The translations under genes were made by a program, and so were the position numbers. The notes beneath the pieces were generated by a model. It searched no databases. It was not told the DNA's origin and worked only from the letters and a program-made list of their open reading frames with translations. Shown one piece after another: positions 13,501 to 28,500 of a stretch of DNA of 64,000 bases (positions are counted from its first letter, which is position 1; every line of letters begins with the position of its first letter). Origin of the DNA: Tridacna crocea (lineage: Eukaryota > Mollusca > Bivalvia > Cardiida > Cardiidae); NCBI GenBank assembly GCA_943736015.1, contig OX031069.1:21643235-21707234 (forward strand). Direction: 5' to 3'.

Positions 13501-16500
13501 TATCCCCATGTAATGCATGTATTTGAGCCAGAGATTATGTAGGTAACATCAAACACTTTATCTTGTTACAGACTGTTCAGTATTTGACAGCTCTAAGCCA
13601 ACTCAGTCATAGCTCTACAGACCTCAGTCATATCACATGGTTGGACTTATTTCCACGAATATGGAAAGTGCTGTCTGAAAAACAACAACAGGTATGTAAA
13701 AATGTGACCCATCTGGCAAAAAGGGGCTATCTGGTAGTTCTGTACATCACTTAGATGAAAGCAGATCAATAATAGTGCAGGTCAGTTTAACTCTTTCCCA
13801 AACAAGCCCTTGTTTTTACGTGTCCGCAGTACAAGTCTTCTGAAAACACTGGGGGAAAAGGAGAAATTGCTCATAACGAGCAATTTCTCCTTTTCCCACA
13901 GTGTTTTCTACCCATTTAGAGAACTTTCTGCCATTTTTATTAAATTTGACATTGTTGTCTGCAAATTCTTTGAGTAAATGGAAGTGTCTAAAATTTATCG
14001 TTTGGGAAAGAGTTAAGTAAATAATTAAAAAAAATGATTGTATAACGAGGTACAATGGCCCCTTTGAAAACAGATCAACAATAGTGCAGGTCAGTTTAAG
14101 TTGAAAATTCAAAAATGATTGTATAACAAGGTAAAATGACCCCTTTTCATAAAGATAATGTCATTAAAGCAAAAAGTATCAACCCTGGTCAGCCTACGCA
14201 ATTTGTGCAGTCTGACCAGGATTGACATTTTTCACAGTTTCCAGAAGGTCCCTTTGTGCCTGCTGGGTCATAAATATACTGATGATCCCTTATTATTCTG
14301 TTTTTCTCGAAAGAAAGAATGTAATCAGGCTGATAAAGATTTATGTTGATTATGATGGGGAAAGTCATACCAGAAAACATCGAGGAGAGAAATACAGCAG
14401 CAAATTAATGTTCAACAAAATATAAAGTAAGAGAGACAAATTTCTCTCTACATGTGAAGCAGTATAGAGAGCGTATTAGATGTGCCTCAATTTTGGCTTT
14501 TTTTTTTTGTATGAAATGATGGAATATGATGTGGGAAAAGGGGAGTTTCCAGCATTGTCTCGCCCACAATGTTTTCAAAAACCTTTTTTCAGGTACATTA
14601 AGTCTGGAGATTGTAGGGTAAAAGATTAAGAGGGACATATAGAGTTCTTTTCTTGTTGAAGCAATTTTCAATTTTGTTCAAGTTTGTCTAGTATAATGTT
14701 TTCCTCTGGTTTTTCTGAACGACAAATTTTGGAGAAAAAAAGATCTCCCAAGTATTTGTTTGAGATAGTTGCTTCTTATCCCATTTTGTTAAAAAAAAAA
14801 AGTGTGGGGGGGGTTGTTTACTTTCATGATGTTTGTTGTAATATTGATATAAATGATAAGTTGGAAATTGATATAAATGATGAATGAAAATTACACGATG
14901 TCAACAGCAAGGATGAAGATTGCACTTCAACAAAGTGTAGGTTGTTTGATCGTAATAATGTGGCTGAAAAAATAATCAATTCTAAAAATAATAACAGAAA
15001 AAAAAATTACTCCATGATAAAGAAAGCTTTTGAAAAGATAGTGAGATTGTGTTGTAACCAGCATTTTCTCCTTTTCCAGTGTTTTCTACTGTTCCAAAGA
15101 CGCATGTCATTAATTTGCTACATATAATTTGACATCATCAAATGTTTTTAGTTTTATATAGTCTAGAATCTTGCTGTTTGGTTAAGTCTGATTACTATGT
15201 TGTATGATTCTGGTATTTAATTGAAAGTTGAAAAAGTCGGCCTTATGTGTCATTGTTTGTTACGCAGTCTGTAGATAAAACATACAGAGCTAATGGCGAT
15301 GAAGTTGTTACATTATGATTTCTTTTTTAGATGCTGGGTGCAGAGTTAGTTCCCTTTATGTGTAGTGGCAGTCATGTGATCCAGAAGGACTGCCACCCAA
15401 GTGCCATTCACTCATTTGTAGAAAGTCTGGCAATCTGTGTACCTCCTATACCTATCAGACCTGTTGTCTTAAAGGTAAAACAAATTTGTGACAATAGCAC
15501 AGAGCAATTTATCACCTGTTGTCTTAACCCTTTATCACACAATCCCGAGTTTTGATGACCCTGAAAAAGAAAGCCTTTGAAAACATTGTGGGAAAAGGAG
15601 AAAATGCTGGTAACCAGCATTTTCTCCTTTTCCCACAATGTTTTCAACCCTTTCCAAATCCTATTTCAATTTTTGATTCACATTTATTTTGTCGTCTGCA
15701 AATGCTTTCAGTTTGGACTAGTCCAAAATTTTGTCATTTGGGAAAGAGTTGATGGTAAAACAATCTTGCGGCAATAGCACAGGGCAATTTATCGAGGGTT
15801 TGATAGTTTATGTGCCAATTTGGACAGAATTCCTCTAGAGGATCTATAAAAGTCATTTGCTAAAGGGCTCACTCAGTAGATTTTTCTTTAATGTTTGTGT
15901 TCAACAGCAGCCAGTAACTGTAGAAGGGAAATGATTGACTATGTTTTTGTGTAGATGAAGGAATTTTCAAATTCTCAGCTTTGTGATTTTATAGATTTCT
16001 TTTCTGTATAAGATATTTGACATCTTAAAAGCACTATACATGAGATGAAATGGACATGTTAATGAAATTATGTCAAGCTATATTTAGATACAAGCATGGT
16101 AAAGGGTTAATAATTATATTCTTCAAATGTTTTACAGTATCTTGGTAGGACTCACAATTTATGGTATAGATCTTGTCTGATCTTGGAACAAATGATGTTT
16201 GAAACTGGAACTTCAACTCTAGCAGCCAAGAGTAGAACAGCCAATGAGTATGAGTTCGAACCCACCAACTCACCTGTTCAGGTTTGCAAACTGTCTTGCT
16301 GAAATAATTGTCTAAGGCTTTTGAACCCTTTTCTTAACCCTTTCACAAAACAATCTCTGGTTTTTACAACCTTGAGGAGGAAGCCTTCTGAAAACATTGT
16401 GGGAAAAGGAGAAAATACTGGTAACCAGTATTTTCTCCTTTTCCCACAATGTTTTCTACCCTGCTGGAAACAAACTTCAATTTTTGAGTTATGTTTATGT

Positions 16501-19500
16501 TGTTGTATGCAAGTGCTTTCAATTTGGACCAGTCCAAAATTTTGTTGTGCCAATTCTTTAATCCTTTCCCAAACAATCTCTGGTTTTTATGACCCTGAAA
16601 AAGAAGGCTCTTGAAAACAATATGGAAAAAGGAGAAAATGCTGGTAACCAGCATTTTCTCCTTTTCCCACAATGTTTTCTACCAACCCGTAACAAATTTC
16701 AATTGATGAGTTAATTTTGTCATTTGCAACTGCTTTCATTTGTCATTTGGTAATGAGTTAAACAGCCCTTGGGAAATGGCTTTTGAAACCAGCATTTTCC
16801 TCTATTTTGGCAGTGTTTCCTACTTTTCAGAAATAATTCCCATTCTTTAAGCCACATTGATACTGTAATTGATATTGATATCGTCTGGAAATTTATTCAC
16901 TTGGAATCACTTTAAATTAGGGATGGCAACGAGTAACCGGTTAACCGAGTACTCGATCGAACGTCCGAGTATCGATTACTGAATTTGATATTCGAGTAAT
17001 CGGTATTTTTTTCAAAAATGTACCATTTTGCTTCCCGAGGAAAACTTTCTTTGCAAAACAAACACTGCAACCGATTAAATGTAATCAAAACATCGTAGCA
17101 AAAGTGCGAAAGTTACCGGAAGATGGCCAAACAATTCACAATTTGACACGTGTTAATAACCAACAAATGTGTCAATTATAACGTTAAGCCGATAACGTTA
17201 ATCGCTAATCATTAAAGTTTTCGTAATTTCAGTAAATCAGAGGCCGGCTAATATGATCTAATTAGGGAGGAGAAAGTAATTATCATTAATCTTCACAGTT
17301 TGACTGTGAAACTTATTTAGGGATCGTGCGTACCTTGCGATCGCCAACGTGCCGTTGTATACCAACCGTATTTTGCTTTAATTTTTGGGATAGTAAAATT
17401 TTTTTTTTCGTGTTCAAATACTAAGGTCTATAAAAAAATATTTATTTTATAAGCAGTCCCAAAACTTATGATCAGACAAGATACGCTCGCGAACTCTAGG
17501 TCATTTACCCCTAACAAGTCGAACAATGCCGACATTAAAAAGCTACGCCATTGATTTCATAAAACCTACGTTCATATGCAGGTTGGTCTATTTTTAGACA
17601 GATTGGAATTCCAGCGGTCATTTTGTGCACTAAACAGTCCAAAACTTGGCTTTTTCCCATTGTTTTCGTTGATGATTAACTTGTTAACTGATTATTGTCT
17701 ATATCCTGGGTCAACGATGAAGATTGTTATTTTGCGTTTTTTGGTAAAATCATGATATAATTTACCTGCTTTTGTGGGGTGAATGACGTAAATTCCACTG
17801 ACAAGGACCTGCTCGACTCGTTCTCAAATTTGATTGGTTCAACGATCTTCGATCGATAAAACTTGGTTAGATTACTGAATGTTGATTTCTATTTATAAAG
17901 AACGAACCTGATTGACCGTGAAATACATGCTTGTCAACTCCATGGCAACCTCGGATGTATATGTATACATGTGTATCTTGGGATACAAGCTTTATCACAC
18001 CCTTTATGCACTTATATCCGAATTTTTTTTAATTGGGGTTTAAACAGTCTGTCAGGTGATTGGATTTTTAGGTCTTGAATCGGGAAACTCCCTTTGAAAT
18101 CGTGGTGGGTTGGGAAGCATGCTTATGACGTTATGTGTGTAGAACGTGAGATAAATGCTTGTAAACAAAGGGTGTCAAACGGATTTTGATTTTTGGTTGA
18201 ATAGATTTTCACTGTTTCCAACTCTTTGGGACAAAAAAAAAAAAATACCGATCTTGCTCTGAAATTTTAGTATAAAATGTAGTAAAAATCGTCCGAGTAA
18301 CCGAGTACTCGATCGGAAGAATGACCGAGTACTCGAGTATTAAAATCGATACTCGTTGCCATCCCTACTTTAAATTGTTTACTGTTAGGAAAGAGCAAAG
18401 AAAATTTATGTGGCATATAGATCAGATAATAGCAATAATTTGTCTTTCTGTTACATGGGTTCTAATTGTACCTACATCAAGGCACACTTACACTCATTTG
18501 ATTTTCTTTTTTCAGGTTTTGCTTCTTTGTACAGAAAGATTCTGTGAATTAGAAATGATTTCCCATTTTAAGATGGCCTTTGAATTCTCCTGGTTTGAGA
18601 ACATCCTTTTGAAGTAGAGAGAACAAATATAGTTTAGCTGATTATAGATTATTGAAATTGAAGCAAATTCTATCATTTGAGTCACATTTTGAATTATTGT
18701 GTGAAGTGCTCACAGTTTGGACAAGTCTACATGTTTGTCTTACAAATACATGTACAGTCAAAGTGATGGTTGCAGGAAAACTGCATACACTAGCAAATTC
18801 TCATTTTGTTACAAAGTACTCAGAAGTCGTCTGCGCAAAAAAGAGGAATCCAGACCTTTTGGTATATTTATTTGTTCTTTTGTTTTTTACAACTTTTTTT
18901 GTTCTTTGACAATTTAGTTTTCTATTTTGTCAATGTTGTAGGAGACATTGGATGCCTTGTGTGACTTGTATTCCCTCCTTAAAGAAGAAGACATGTGGGC
19001 AGGACTATGGCAGAAAAGGGCCAAGTTTTCAGAGACCAACACAGCAATAGCATTTGAACAGCATGGCTTCTTTGAACAGGCACAGAATTCCTTTGAGGCT
19101 GTAAGTTGAAGTTGTTACACCTTTTACACCTAGTCCAAATTCAAAGCATTTGCAGGCCACTAAATGATTGTAATTCGAAAATAGAAATTCATTTCGAGAA
19201 AGGTAGAAAACAATGTGGGAAAAGGAGAAAAGGCTGGTTGCCAGGATTTTCTGCTTTTTCCACAATGTTTTCAAGAGTCTTTTTCTTCAGGGTCTTTAAA
19301 ATCATGAATATGTGGTAAAGAGTTAATAAATTTTGATGTATCCGAAACATGTAATATCTGAATCTCTATGAAACAATCTAATGTGACTGAAATTTTGTTG
19401 AAACCAGAGTAATACACTTTAACTCTGTACCATATGATAATATTTTAGACTGGTCTAGTTTAACCCTTTCCCAAACAACAAAATTTTAGACTGGTTCAAA

Positions 19501-22500
19501 TTTAAAGCACTTGCAGATGACAAAATTGATGTTACTCAAAAAGCAAAATTTGTTTCCAGCAGGGAAGAAAACATTGTGGGAAAAGGCGAAAATGCTGGTT
19601 ACCAGCATTTTCTCCTTTTCCCACAATGTTTTCAAAAGGCTTCTCTCTCAGGGCCGTAAAAACCAGGCATTGTTTGGTAAAGGGTTAAAAGCATAAATTT
19701 TGCAGACAACAAATGAAATAACTGAATTGATCAGATGTGTCTATAGAAGGGAAGTCATTATTGTTGGCAGAAATTTCTTGTTACCATCACAGTGTTTTCT
19801 CTTTTCACACAATGTTTTCCCAGGACCATTGAAATATGGGATGGTTTGGATAAATGATTGAAAAAGCATGTATGGTTAAGATTAAACACAATCATATCAG
19901 AAAGTATTCCACCGTAATTTTTACTCCCAAGTTTGTTTCTAAATTTTACTTGCAGGCCATGTCAAAAGCTAGAAATGATCATAACTCAGGACCTGCGTCA
20001 CCATCTGTACTACCAGAATACAGGCTCTGGGAGGAACACTGGATTAGGTAAATAGGATCACTATATATCTACAGTATATCGTCTAATTAATGTGTTAGGT
20101 TGCCATGCATTTCATGGACTGGATGGTCTTATTTCAGAGCCAGTTTACCAAAATTTAAATGCCGTCAAATGCATGTAGTAAAGTTGAAACTTTGATAGCA
20201 CAGACCGGGATCAAATGGCCATTAAATGTAGGGATTGTGTGGTAAAGGGTTAACTTTGTCTCTCCAGACTCATACATTCAAAGCACTGCAAATCAAATGT
20301 GGTTACACTGATGAGATTTATCTTTGAACTTAGAAAAATGTTGTGGAAATAGGAGAAAATGCTGGAAAAGCATGTTCTCCTTCAACCACAGTGTTTTCAG
20401 GAACTTTCACTTTCCAGGCGATTAAAGGTGAGGACTGTGTAGTGAAGGGTTAGGACAATCCTTTGAAAATGAGTGCTAGATAGCAGGGGTTAAACTCCTT
20501 ACTAAGGACAAAATTTCAGACCACTCAAAATTCAAAGGGTTTGCAGACGGCAAATAGAATATTACTCAAATCATGAGACATGTCTCTGCAAGGGTAGAAA
20601 ACATTTTGGGAAAAGAAGAAAATGCTGGTTACCAGCATTTTCTTCTTTTCCCAAAATGTTTTCCAAAGACATTTTCCCTATGACATGTTCAAATTCTGGA
20701 TTGTGTGTTAACTCATAACCAAACGACAATATTTTAGGCTTGTCCAAATGGAAAGCATTGGCAGACGACAAAATAAAAGTGACTGAAAATTTGAAATTTG
20801 TTTTGTGAAGGGTAGAAAACATTGTGGGAAAAGGAGAAAATGCTTGTTACCAGCATTCTCTCCTTTTCCCACAATTTTTCTAAAGGTTTCTTTCTCAGGG
20901 TCGTCAAAAGTAGGGATTGTGTTGTGATGGGTTAACAAAATTTTGGACCATTATAAAATTGAAAGAATTTGCAGATATAACATATAAAATGTGGCTGGAA
21001 CAGGTTGAAAATATTGTGGGAAAGGGAGAAAATGCAGATGGCCAGCATTTTGTCCTTTCCCAACACTGGTTTGAAAAGGCCTACTTCTTCATGGTCATTA
21101 AATATGGGATCTGTTCTGTAAGACTTATTTAGATTTTCAATTGAACAAACATGTTTTATACTGCTTTATTTTACTATTGTATAGTATGCCCTTCTTTTTT
21201 CCCCCTTTCAGGTGTTCCAAAGAGTTGAATCAATGGGATTTGTTATTGGAATATGCTAATTCAAAAGGCAACACAAATCCACATCTTGTGCTGGAGAGTG
21301 CCTGGAGAGTTCCAAACTGGGCTCTCATGAAAGAAGCACTGTCTCAGGTGAGAATTCAGGCATTATAATTACTAAAAACTCACACCGTCATAATAGAGAT
21401 GTTGCTGTCATGTTAAAAGTGATTTCTCCTTTGATTTTAAGACTAATTCTTCAATACATGGTACATGGTTAAGCTATATAATATGAGAATTTAGAAACAT
21501 GTAGCATCATAGTGGTGGGGTTTTTGTTTGCCATGGCAGCAGTGATTTCTTCTATAATTATTCTCTGTTATTTTTTTCAATTTACTTGTGACAAGGAGCT
21601 GGTGGGAGGGGGGGTAATAATCATGTATAGTGATAGCTCTAGTATTTAGTATATTGTTAAAGTGCAAATTTCATATCTTTTTCAGCCTATGTAACCCTTG
21701 AAATGTCATAGGAATGTATTCCATGCTGTTAAGATATTTTTCTTTTCATCAAAAGTTGGTTGTCCTTTGTCATGCTTTAATGACAGGACAAAAAATATTA
21801 CTTATTATTTACCTCATATATTTTTAGGTTGAGTTAAGTTGTCCCAAAGAGCTTGCTTGGAAGGTAAACCTGTACCGTGGATACATAGCTATCTGTCACC
21901 CGGACGACCATCATTTAAATATGGTAACTATGGTAATGTTACACCTATATTATAGGCATGAGCTTCACTGTTGTGCCTGTGATAATCAATTGGAGTTTTT
22001 GTGTTATTAAAAATGTTTATATAGCCTATCCATCTGTCTGTATGCCAAACATTGTCCAGATATTAACTTCGCAAGCCCCAAAAATGCAGTCTGTAGTGAA
22101 TATGACATGAGGTCAGCGTCTGTATTCACCAATCATTTTTAAGAATAATTTTTGTCTTATTCTGAAAGATTTTCTAAATTTGGAAGTAACACAACTTCTG
22201 ATTGGCTAAACCATTCGGTTTAGACAATCAGCAGTTGTGTTACTTCCAACTTAGAAAATTCTAGAGAATAAGACAGAGAATGTTCTTGAAAATGGTCGGT
22301 GCCTATGGGCACTGGTGGTCGCTGGTTTAAATCCATAAGTTAGCTAATTTTTTATACGCCCGTCGAAGACGGGACGTATTATGGGATCACCCGTGGCGTC
22401 CGGGTGGGCGGCGTCCAGTTCTTTGTCCGGAGCATATCTCCAAAACTATTCTAGCTAGGGTTATGAAATTTCATGGGTGGATAGATCTCATCAAGGGGAA

Positions 22501-25500
22501 GTGCAGTGCGCAGGAATCATAACTCTTGCTTGCTTAATTTTTGAGTTATTGCCCTTTGTTGTTTTTCATACTTGAATTTTGTCCGGAGTATATCTCCACA
22601 ACTATACAAGCTAGGGTTATGAAATTTCATGGGTGGATAGATCTCATCAAGGGGGAGTGCAGTGCGCAGGAATCATAACTCTTGCTTGCCTAATTTTTGA
22701 GTTATTGCCCTTTGTTGTTTTTCATACTTGAATTTTGTCCGGAGCATATCTCCAAAACTATACTAGCTAGGGTTATGAAATTTCATGGGTGGATAGATCT
22801 CATCAAGGGGGAGTGCAGTGCCCAGGAATCATAACTCTTGTTTGTCTAATTTTTGAGTTAATGCCCTTTGTTTTTTTCATACTTGAATTTTGTCCGGAGC
22901 ATATCTCCAAAACTATACTAGCTAGGGTTATGAAATTTCATGGGTGGATAGATCTCATCAAGGGGGAGTGCAGTGCACAGGAACCATAACTCTTGCTTGC
23001 TTAATTTTTGAGTTATCGCCCTTTGTTTTTTTCATACTTGAACTTTGTCCGTAGCATATCTCCAAAACTATACTAGCTAGGGTTATGAAATTTCATGGGT
23101 GGATAGATCTCATCGACGGGGAGTGCAGTGCACAGGAATCATAACTCTTGTTTGCTTAATTTTTGAGTTGGGTCCCTTTGTTGTTTTTCATACTTGAATT
23201 TTGTCCGGAGCATATCTCCAAAACTATACTAGTTAGGGTTATGACATTTCATGGGTGGATAGATCTCATCAAGGGGGAGTGCAGTGCCCAGGGATCAGAA
23301 CTCTTGCTCGCTTAATTTTTGAGTTAGGTCCCTTTGTTTTTTTTTATACTTGAATTTTGTCCGGTGCATGCCCCAGCTTTACAACTTGGGGTAAGATGGG
23401 CGTATCTTGCGACAATTGCCGCTCTTGTTTTCCAAGGATTGATGATAGTCATTGTGACTGGATTCTTTTTTCTTTCACTACTGATCATTGGTATGATAAT
23501 GGTTATGTAGGAAAGCTGCCAGTGGGTTGTGAAAAATACTGTGAGATGTACTGTTACATATTGTTACTACCTTTTCTTGGATCAATTCCTTGATCTAAGC
23601 CATGTTCGATATTCTGTCTACAAAGGCTTTCAATTTGGATTAGTCTAAAAGATTCAAACAGACACTAGGTTGATTCATTTCTTCAAACTGGGTTATGCAC
23701 CACATTGTTTAGATGATAATTAATAATTTGAGGTCAAAGGTCAAGGACATGGTGAGCTATAAAGGTTGGTAAAATCGTAATAGTATTTTGACACTTTATA
23801 GGGGAAAATGGCCATTGTGGGCTTGGAAACATATCTGTATTGCAAAAAAACTTGTTCATGAGCCTGTAAGTCACTCTACACAAAGAACAGAGATTATGTT
23901 ACTTAGACTTATGGGCTGGCTTTCATTGTTTTGTATGTCAGTTGGTTGGTGTGTACAGTGAATTATTCTTCTTTGCAGTTCTTATATGTCAGAGAAAAAG
24001 AAATAGTGTGATAAAGTGCTTGTTTTGACAACCCTATACCCTTTTTTAGACCAGAAAAAAAAAAATGTAGACAAATGTTTTGTTTCAAGCTTTTTAAGCA
24101 CAAGACTCCAGATCATTTAATTGATTCATAAATTTTAGCTCAGCTGTTTTTGGAGAAAACTTTGAGTTATTAATATAGCCATATTGTTGTCTGTGTCTGC
24201 TTCATTTGGGTAAAAACTTTTAAAACTCTTTACCACAGGACAAAATTTTAGACAGGTTGAAATTGAAAGCACTTGCAGAGTATAAAGGAAACTCAAAAAT
24301 TGAATTTTTTCCAGAAGGGTACAAAACATTGTGGGAAAAGGAGAAAATGCTGGTCGCCAGCATTTTCTCCTTTTCTTACAATGCTTTTTCCACAATGCTT
24401 TCAAAAGGATTTCATCTCAGGGTTGTAAAGACCATGGATTGTTTGATAAAGGGTTAATTGCTATTTCTGAAGATATTTACTTCAAATTTGGACTACTGTA
24501 GTTGTTTACTATTAAAAGGGGAACCCATACAGCAAGGATGGGTAACCATCAAAATATTTTTTTTAGCACAGTTACACCTATGTTACAGTGAAGAAAGAGT
24601 TTTTCACGTTTTCTTCTAGTTTTTTGTCAATTTGTGTACTGTATTAGAGCCGTCAAATCAAATTTGATCACATGTTCGAATTTCATTTATGCTTCAGATC
24701 AGGTATCGGTGTCTAATGAGATGAATGATTAAATTAGATTTTCATTGAAAGCATTGTGGATTCATTCCATTTCTCTGTCGCATAGCTGTTTCAGGAAAAA
24801 GATATGCTTTATCTTTCAGATTGAAAGACTTGTGGAGTTATCCAGTAATTTGGCCATCAAAGAATGGAGGAGATTGCCCCACATTGTCACTCACACTCAT
24901 GTTCCTTTACTGCAGGTAAAGTTATATAGCTTTTGGCCCTATACCACACAATCCTGACTCGAAACGACCCCGAGACTTTTGAAAACTTTGTTGGAAAAGG
25001 AGAAACTGCTGGTAACCTTTTCCCACAATGTTTTATACTTTTCCCCAAAACAGATTTCAGGTTTTAGTCAGATTTATTTTGTCATTTGCTAAAGCTTTCA
25101 GTTAGGACAAGTGAAAGAATTTTTTTGTTTGGTACAGGGCTACTTTGTCTCCTCCTTCAGAATAAAGTTTTTCTTAATCTTTCACCAGACTATTTTTAAC
25201 CCTGTACAAAGCAATCTTTATTTCTAATGATCTCAAGAACAATTTTTGAAAATATTGTGGGAAGGGGTGAAAATGCTGGCAACTGGCATTTTCTACATTT
25301 TCCACAATGTATTTCACTGTTTCACAATAGAGTTGTTTAGTTTCAGCCATATTTGAATTGTTGTGTCTGCAAAATTAATGCATTCAATTTGGCAAAGTGT
25401 GAAATTTCGTGGATTGATAAAGGGATGTAACAATGTGGTATAGAAAGATAATGCTTGTAACAAGTATTTATACCTCCCACAACATAGTGGAGGCGGGTAT

Positions 25501-28500
25501 ACTGGAATTGCCATGGCTGTCTGTACGTCTTTCTGTCCGTGGACACATTTTGTTTGGAGCAATACTCCTACAGTTGTTCACGTACTGAAATCAAATTTAC
25601 ACCCAGGGTTCTTATAGATATGAAGTTGTGCATTTGCGATTTGCAACAGAATTATCTCCTCTTGAACTTTTTTCAACTCTTACTTTTGTACTAAACCATT
25701 TTGCATTCCGTAATAAATACCTGTTTTTGTGACAAGGAGCTGAAGAGGGGTATAATTGTGTTTAGTGATGGCTCTGGTTTCTCCTTATGTCACAGTTTTT
25801 ACATGCACATATGTTATCCCATTACCACTCAATCCCTACTTTTGACACCACTGAGAAAGAAGCTTTTAGAAAACATTGTGAGAAAAGGAGAAAATGCTGG
25901 TTACCATCATTTTCTCCCTTTCCCACAATGTTTTCTACCCTTCCCAGAACAAATTTCAATTTTTCAGTCACCTTTATTTTGTTGTCTGCAAATGCTTTCA
26001 ATTTGGACCAGTCTAAAATTTTCTCGTGTGGTAAAGGGTTAAGCTTTGGTATTGGAATGATTGTTTGGAAGAAAGATTTTGAAAACATTGAAGGAAAAGG
26101 ATAAAGTGCTTGTAATTTTTGTGACATGTTTTGGGAAAAAAGGATGATATTCTAGTGTTTGGGGTCAATTAACTCTCAACTTAGTTCACACCCAGCAGAC
26201 TAGGGTCAACATGTTTATAACCTGCCCAAACAGTGGACTGTGATCTACTACTAGTACATGCGTAATAAATGTTTAACTTTAACATTGCAGGCTGCACAAC
26301 AGATCATGGAACTTCAAGAAGCAGCTCAGATAAACCAAGGCCTTCAGCCAGCCAACATCACTCGCAGTTCAAGCCTACATGACATGAAAGCTATTGTTAA
26401 AACATGGAGGTATGCCATTGGAACTAGAATGATAACATTTTTATGTAGCAGCTCTGATGCATAACCTCCCAGGGCAGGGTATGAACCCAGGACCTCTTGG
26501 TATCAAGTGCATGAGCTACCATTTTCCTAAAAAAAAAGCTAGCTGTAGTGAGGCAATTTAACTCATTACCCTACAATTCCTACTTTTGACGCCCCTGAGA
26601 AAGAAACCTTCAGAAAACATTGTGGGAAAAGAAGAAAATGCTGGTAACCAGCATTTTCTCCTTCTCCCACAATGTTTTCTATCCTTCACAAAAAATTTCA
26701 AATATTCAGTCACTTATTTTGTTGTCTGCAAATGCTTTTGATTTGGACAAGCCTAAAATATTGTTGTTTGGTAATGAGTTAAGTGTCCCTCTATCCAAAC
26801 ACAGGCTTTACATCTGTACCTACATGTATCTGTGAGATAGACCAGTATACAACATACTCCCCTGCCATTTTAAGATTTGTATTTGAGTCTGTCATTTGTA
26901 CTATGACTCAATTTTTTGGCTCTATGGACTTTCCACATTTCACTATGTAACAGCTCTATTACATAACCCTCCATGGCAGGATTTGAACACAGGACCTCTG
27001 TGTCCCAAGTGTATGCTCTACCGCATTGCTACAAAAGCTAGCTCTAGGAAGGCAGTATACAACCACAAGCTATACATCTTTATTTCATGCTTTCCGGTAG
27101 GATATTGAGAAATAGCAGTGAATATATTTTTCGATCTTAAACTGGTACCACCAGTGAATATACCGATTTTCACGTTTTTGTTGCCTAGGTAAATTGGGCG
27201 TGCCTAACAACTAGATGGGAAATATGACTTCATATACCTTACATTTCTTGCGCTTGACGTAACGTTGCTATGCGGGAGGGGTACGCCACGGGGAATAAGG
27301 GAAAAGAACTGTACTGAATTTTGATAAAGCTCCTCCCAGAAAGGGTTAAAAATATTACCGATGGTGTCCACTCGATGAAATAAATTTCGATCTTACACCG
27401 AAAAAAACAAATATCCTCTATGTATCTAACTGTGTGATTAACCAGTATACAATATTTACAACAGTTAGGAAGAAGGTTAAAGTCAAAGCCGCATGCTTGT
27501 TTCTGATTGAAATGAATTAGGTTCAAATCTTTGCCACCGGATATAAAATGTGGTGTATTCCTCAATTTTAGAAAAAATTTAGGAGACAAATCGAAGTAAA
27601 ATACGATAAAAAAGAAATTCCTCAATATTTCGAACTGGACTGAAAACAGAAAATCTTAATGTTGGCCTAATATGTCTTCAGATAGCATTGATAAATTTGA
27701 ACCACTGTAAATTTCTTTTTCCTACAGGAATCGTTTACCTATGATATCAGATGATCTCTCCCACTGGAGTGACATTTTCACTTGGAGACAACATCATTAT
27801 CAGTTTATAGTGAACCACTATGACACACATACTGCACAGGATCAGGTCTGTATAACCACATTGTTTCCCACGAGGAAATTTAGTATTTATCAATTAACCT
27901 GGATGCCAAGTATTTGGTCCTTTCTGGATGTTCTGGGTTTTTCCTGGAAGTGATTTTGGGCAAGACTCTTTACAACCCAAATGTAGTACCATAGAACCCC
28001 TGATGATGACACATGATTATGATATCCCCAAAGTGTTGTACAGTATTATGTTACGCCCCCAGTTGTCCATCCATCTGTCTGTTAGCAATTTCTTCTGTGT
28101 GCAACTCCTACAGTTTTCATTGAAAGAAGTTCAAAATTACCACAATGAATCTTTATGATGAGTTGTGCATGTGACATTTAAAGTTTGGATACCTGCAAGC
28201 ATTCTAGATTTTAACACGTTTCACTGACAAGCCCCTTCTTGCAGTTAAGTGCTGCTTTGCAAAGCTCTTGTTTAAAGTCGCATAAACAAATATTCAATTC
28301 AATCAGTCAGACAACTTTTTGTAAGTTTAACAGAAATAGATTTACTTGTTGCAATCACTGTTGTTGCCAGAGTATAACAAGTCATCCCCACTTTGTAGAT
28401 TGTAGTGCATGCTCAGTGTAGTCTTATATTACTGTTACCAAGTTCTTGGCTGCTTCTGCACATAACGTCATAAAGAGGATCAGCAATGAGAGAAGAATGA

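Noticed and set aside
27239..27625. 128-codon frame on the - strand in intron 20
   Set aside because: Low-complexity Phe/Ile-rich translation of AT-rich sequence without motif; not supported.
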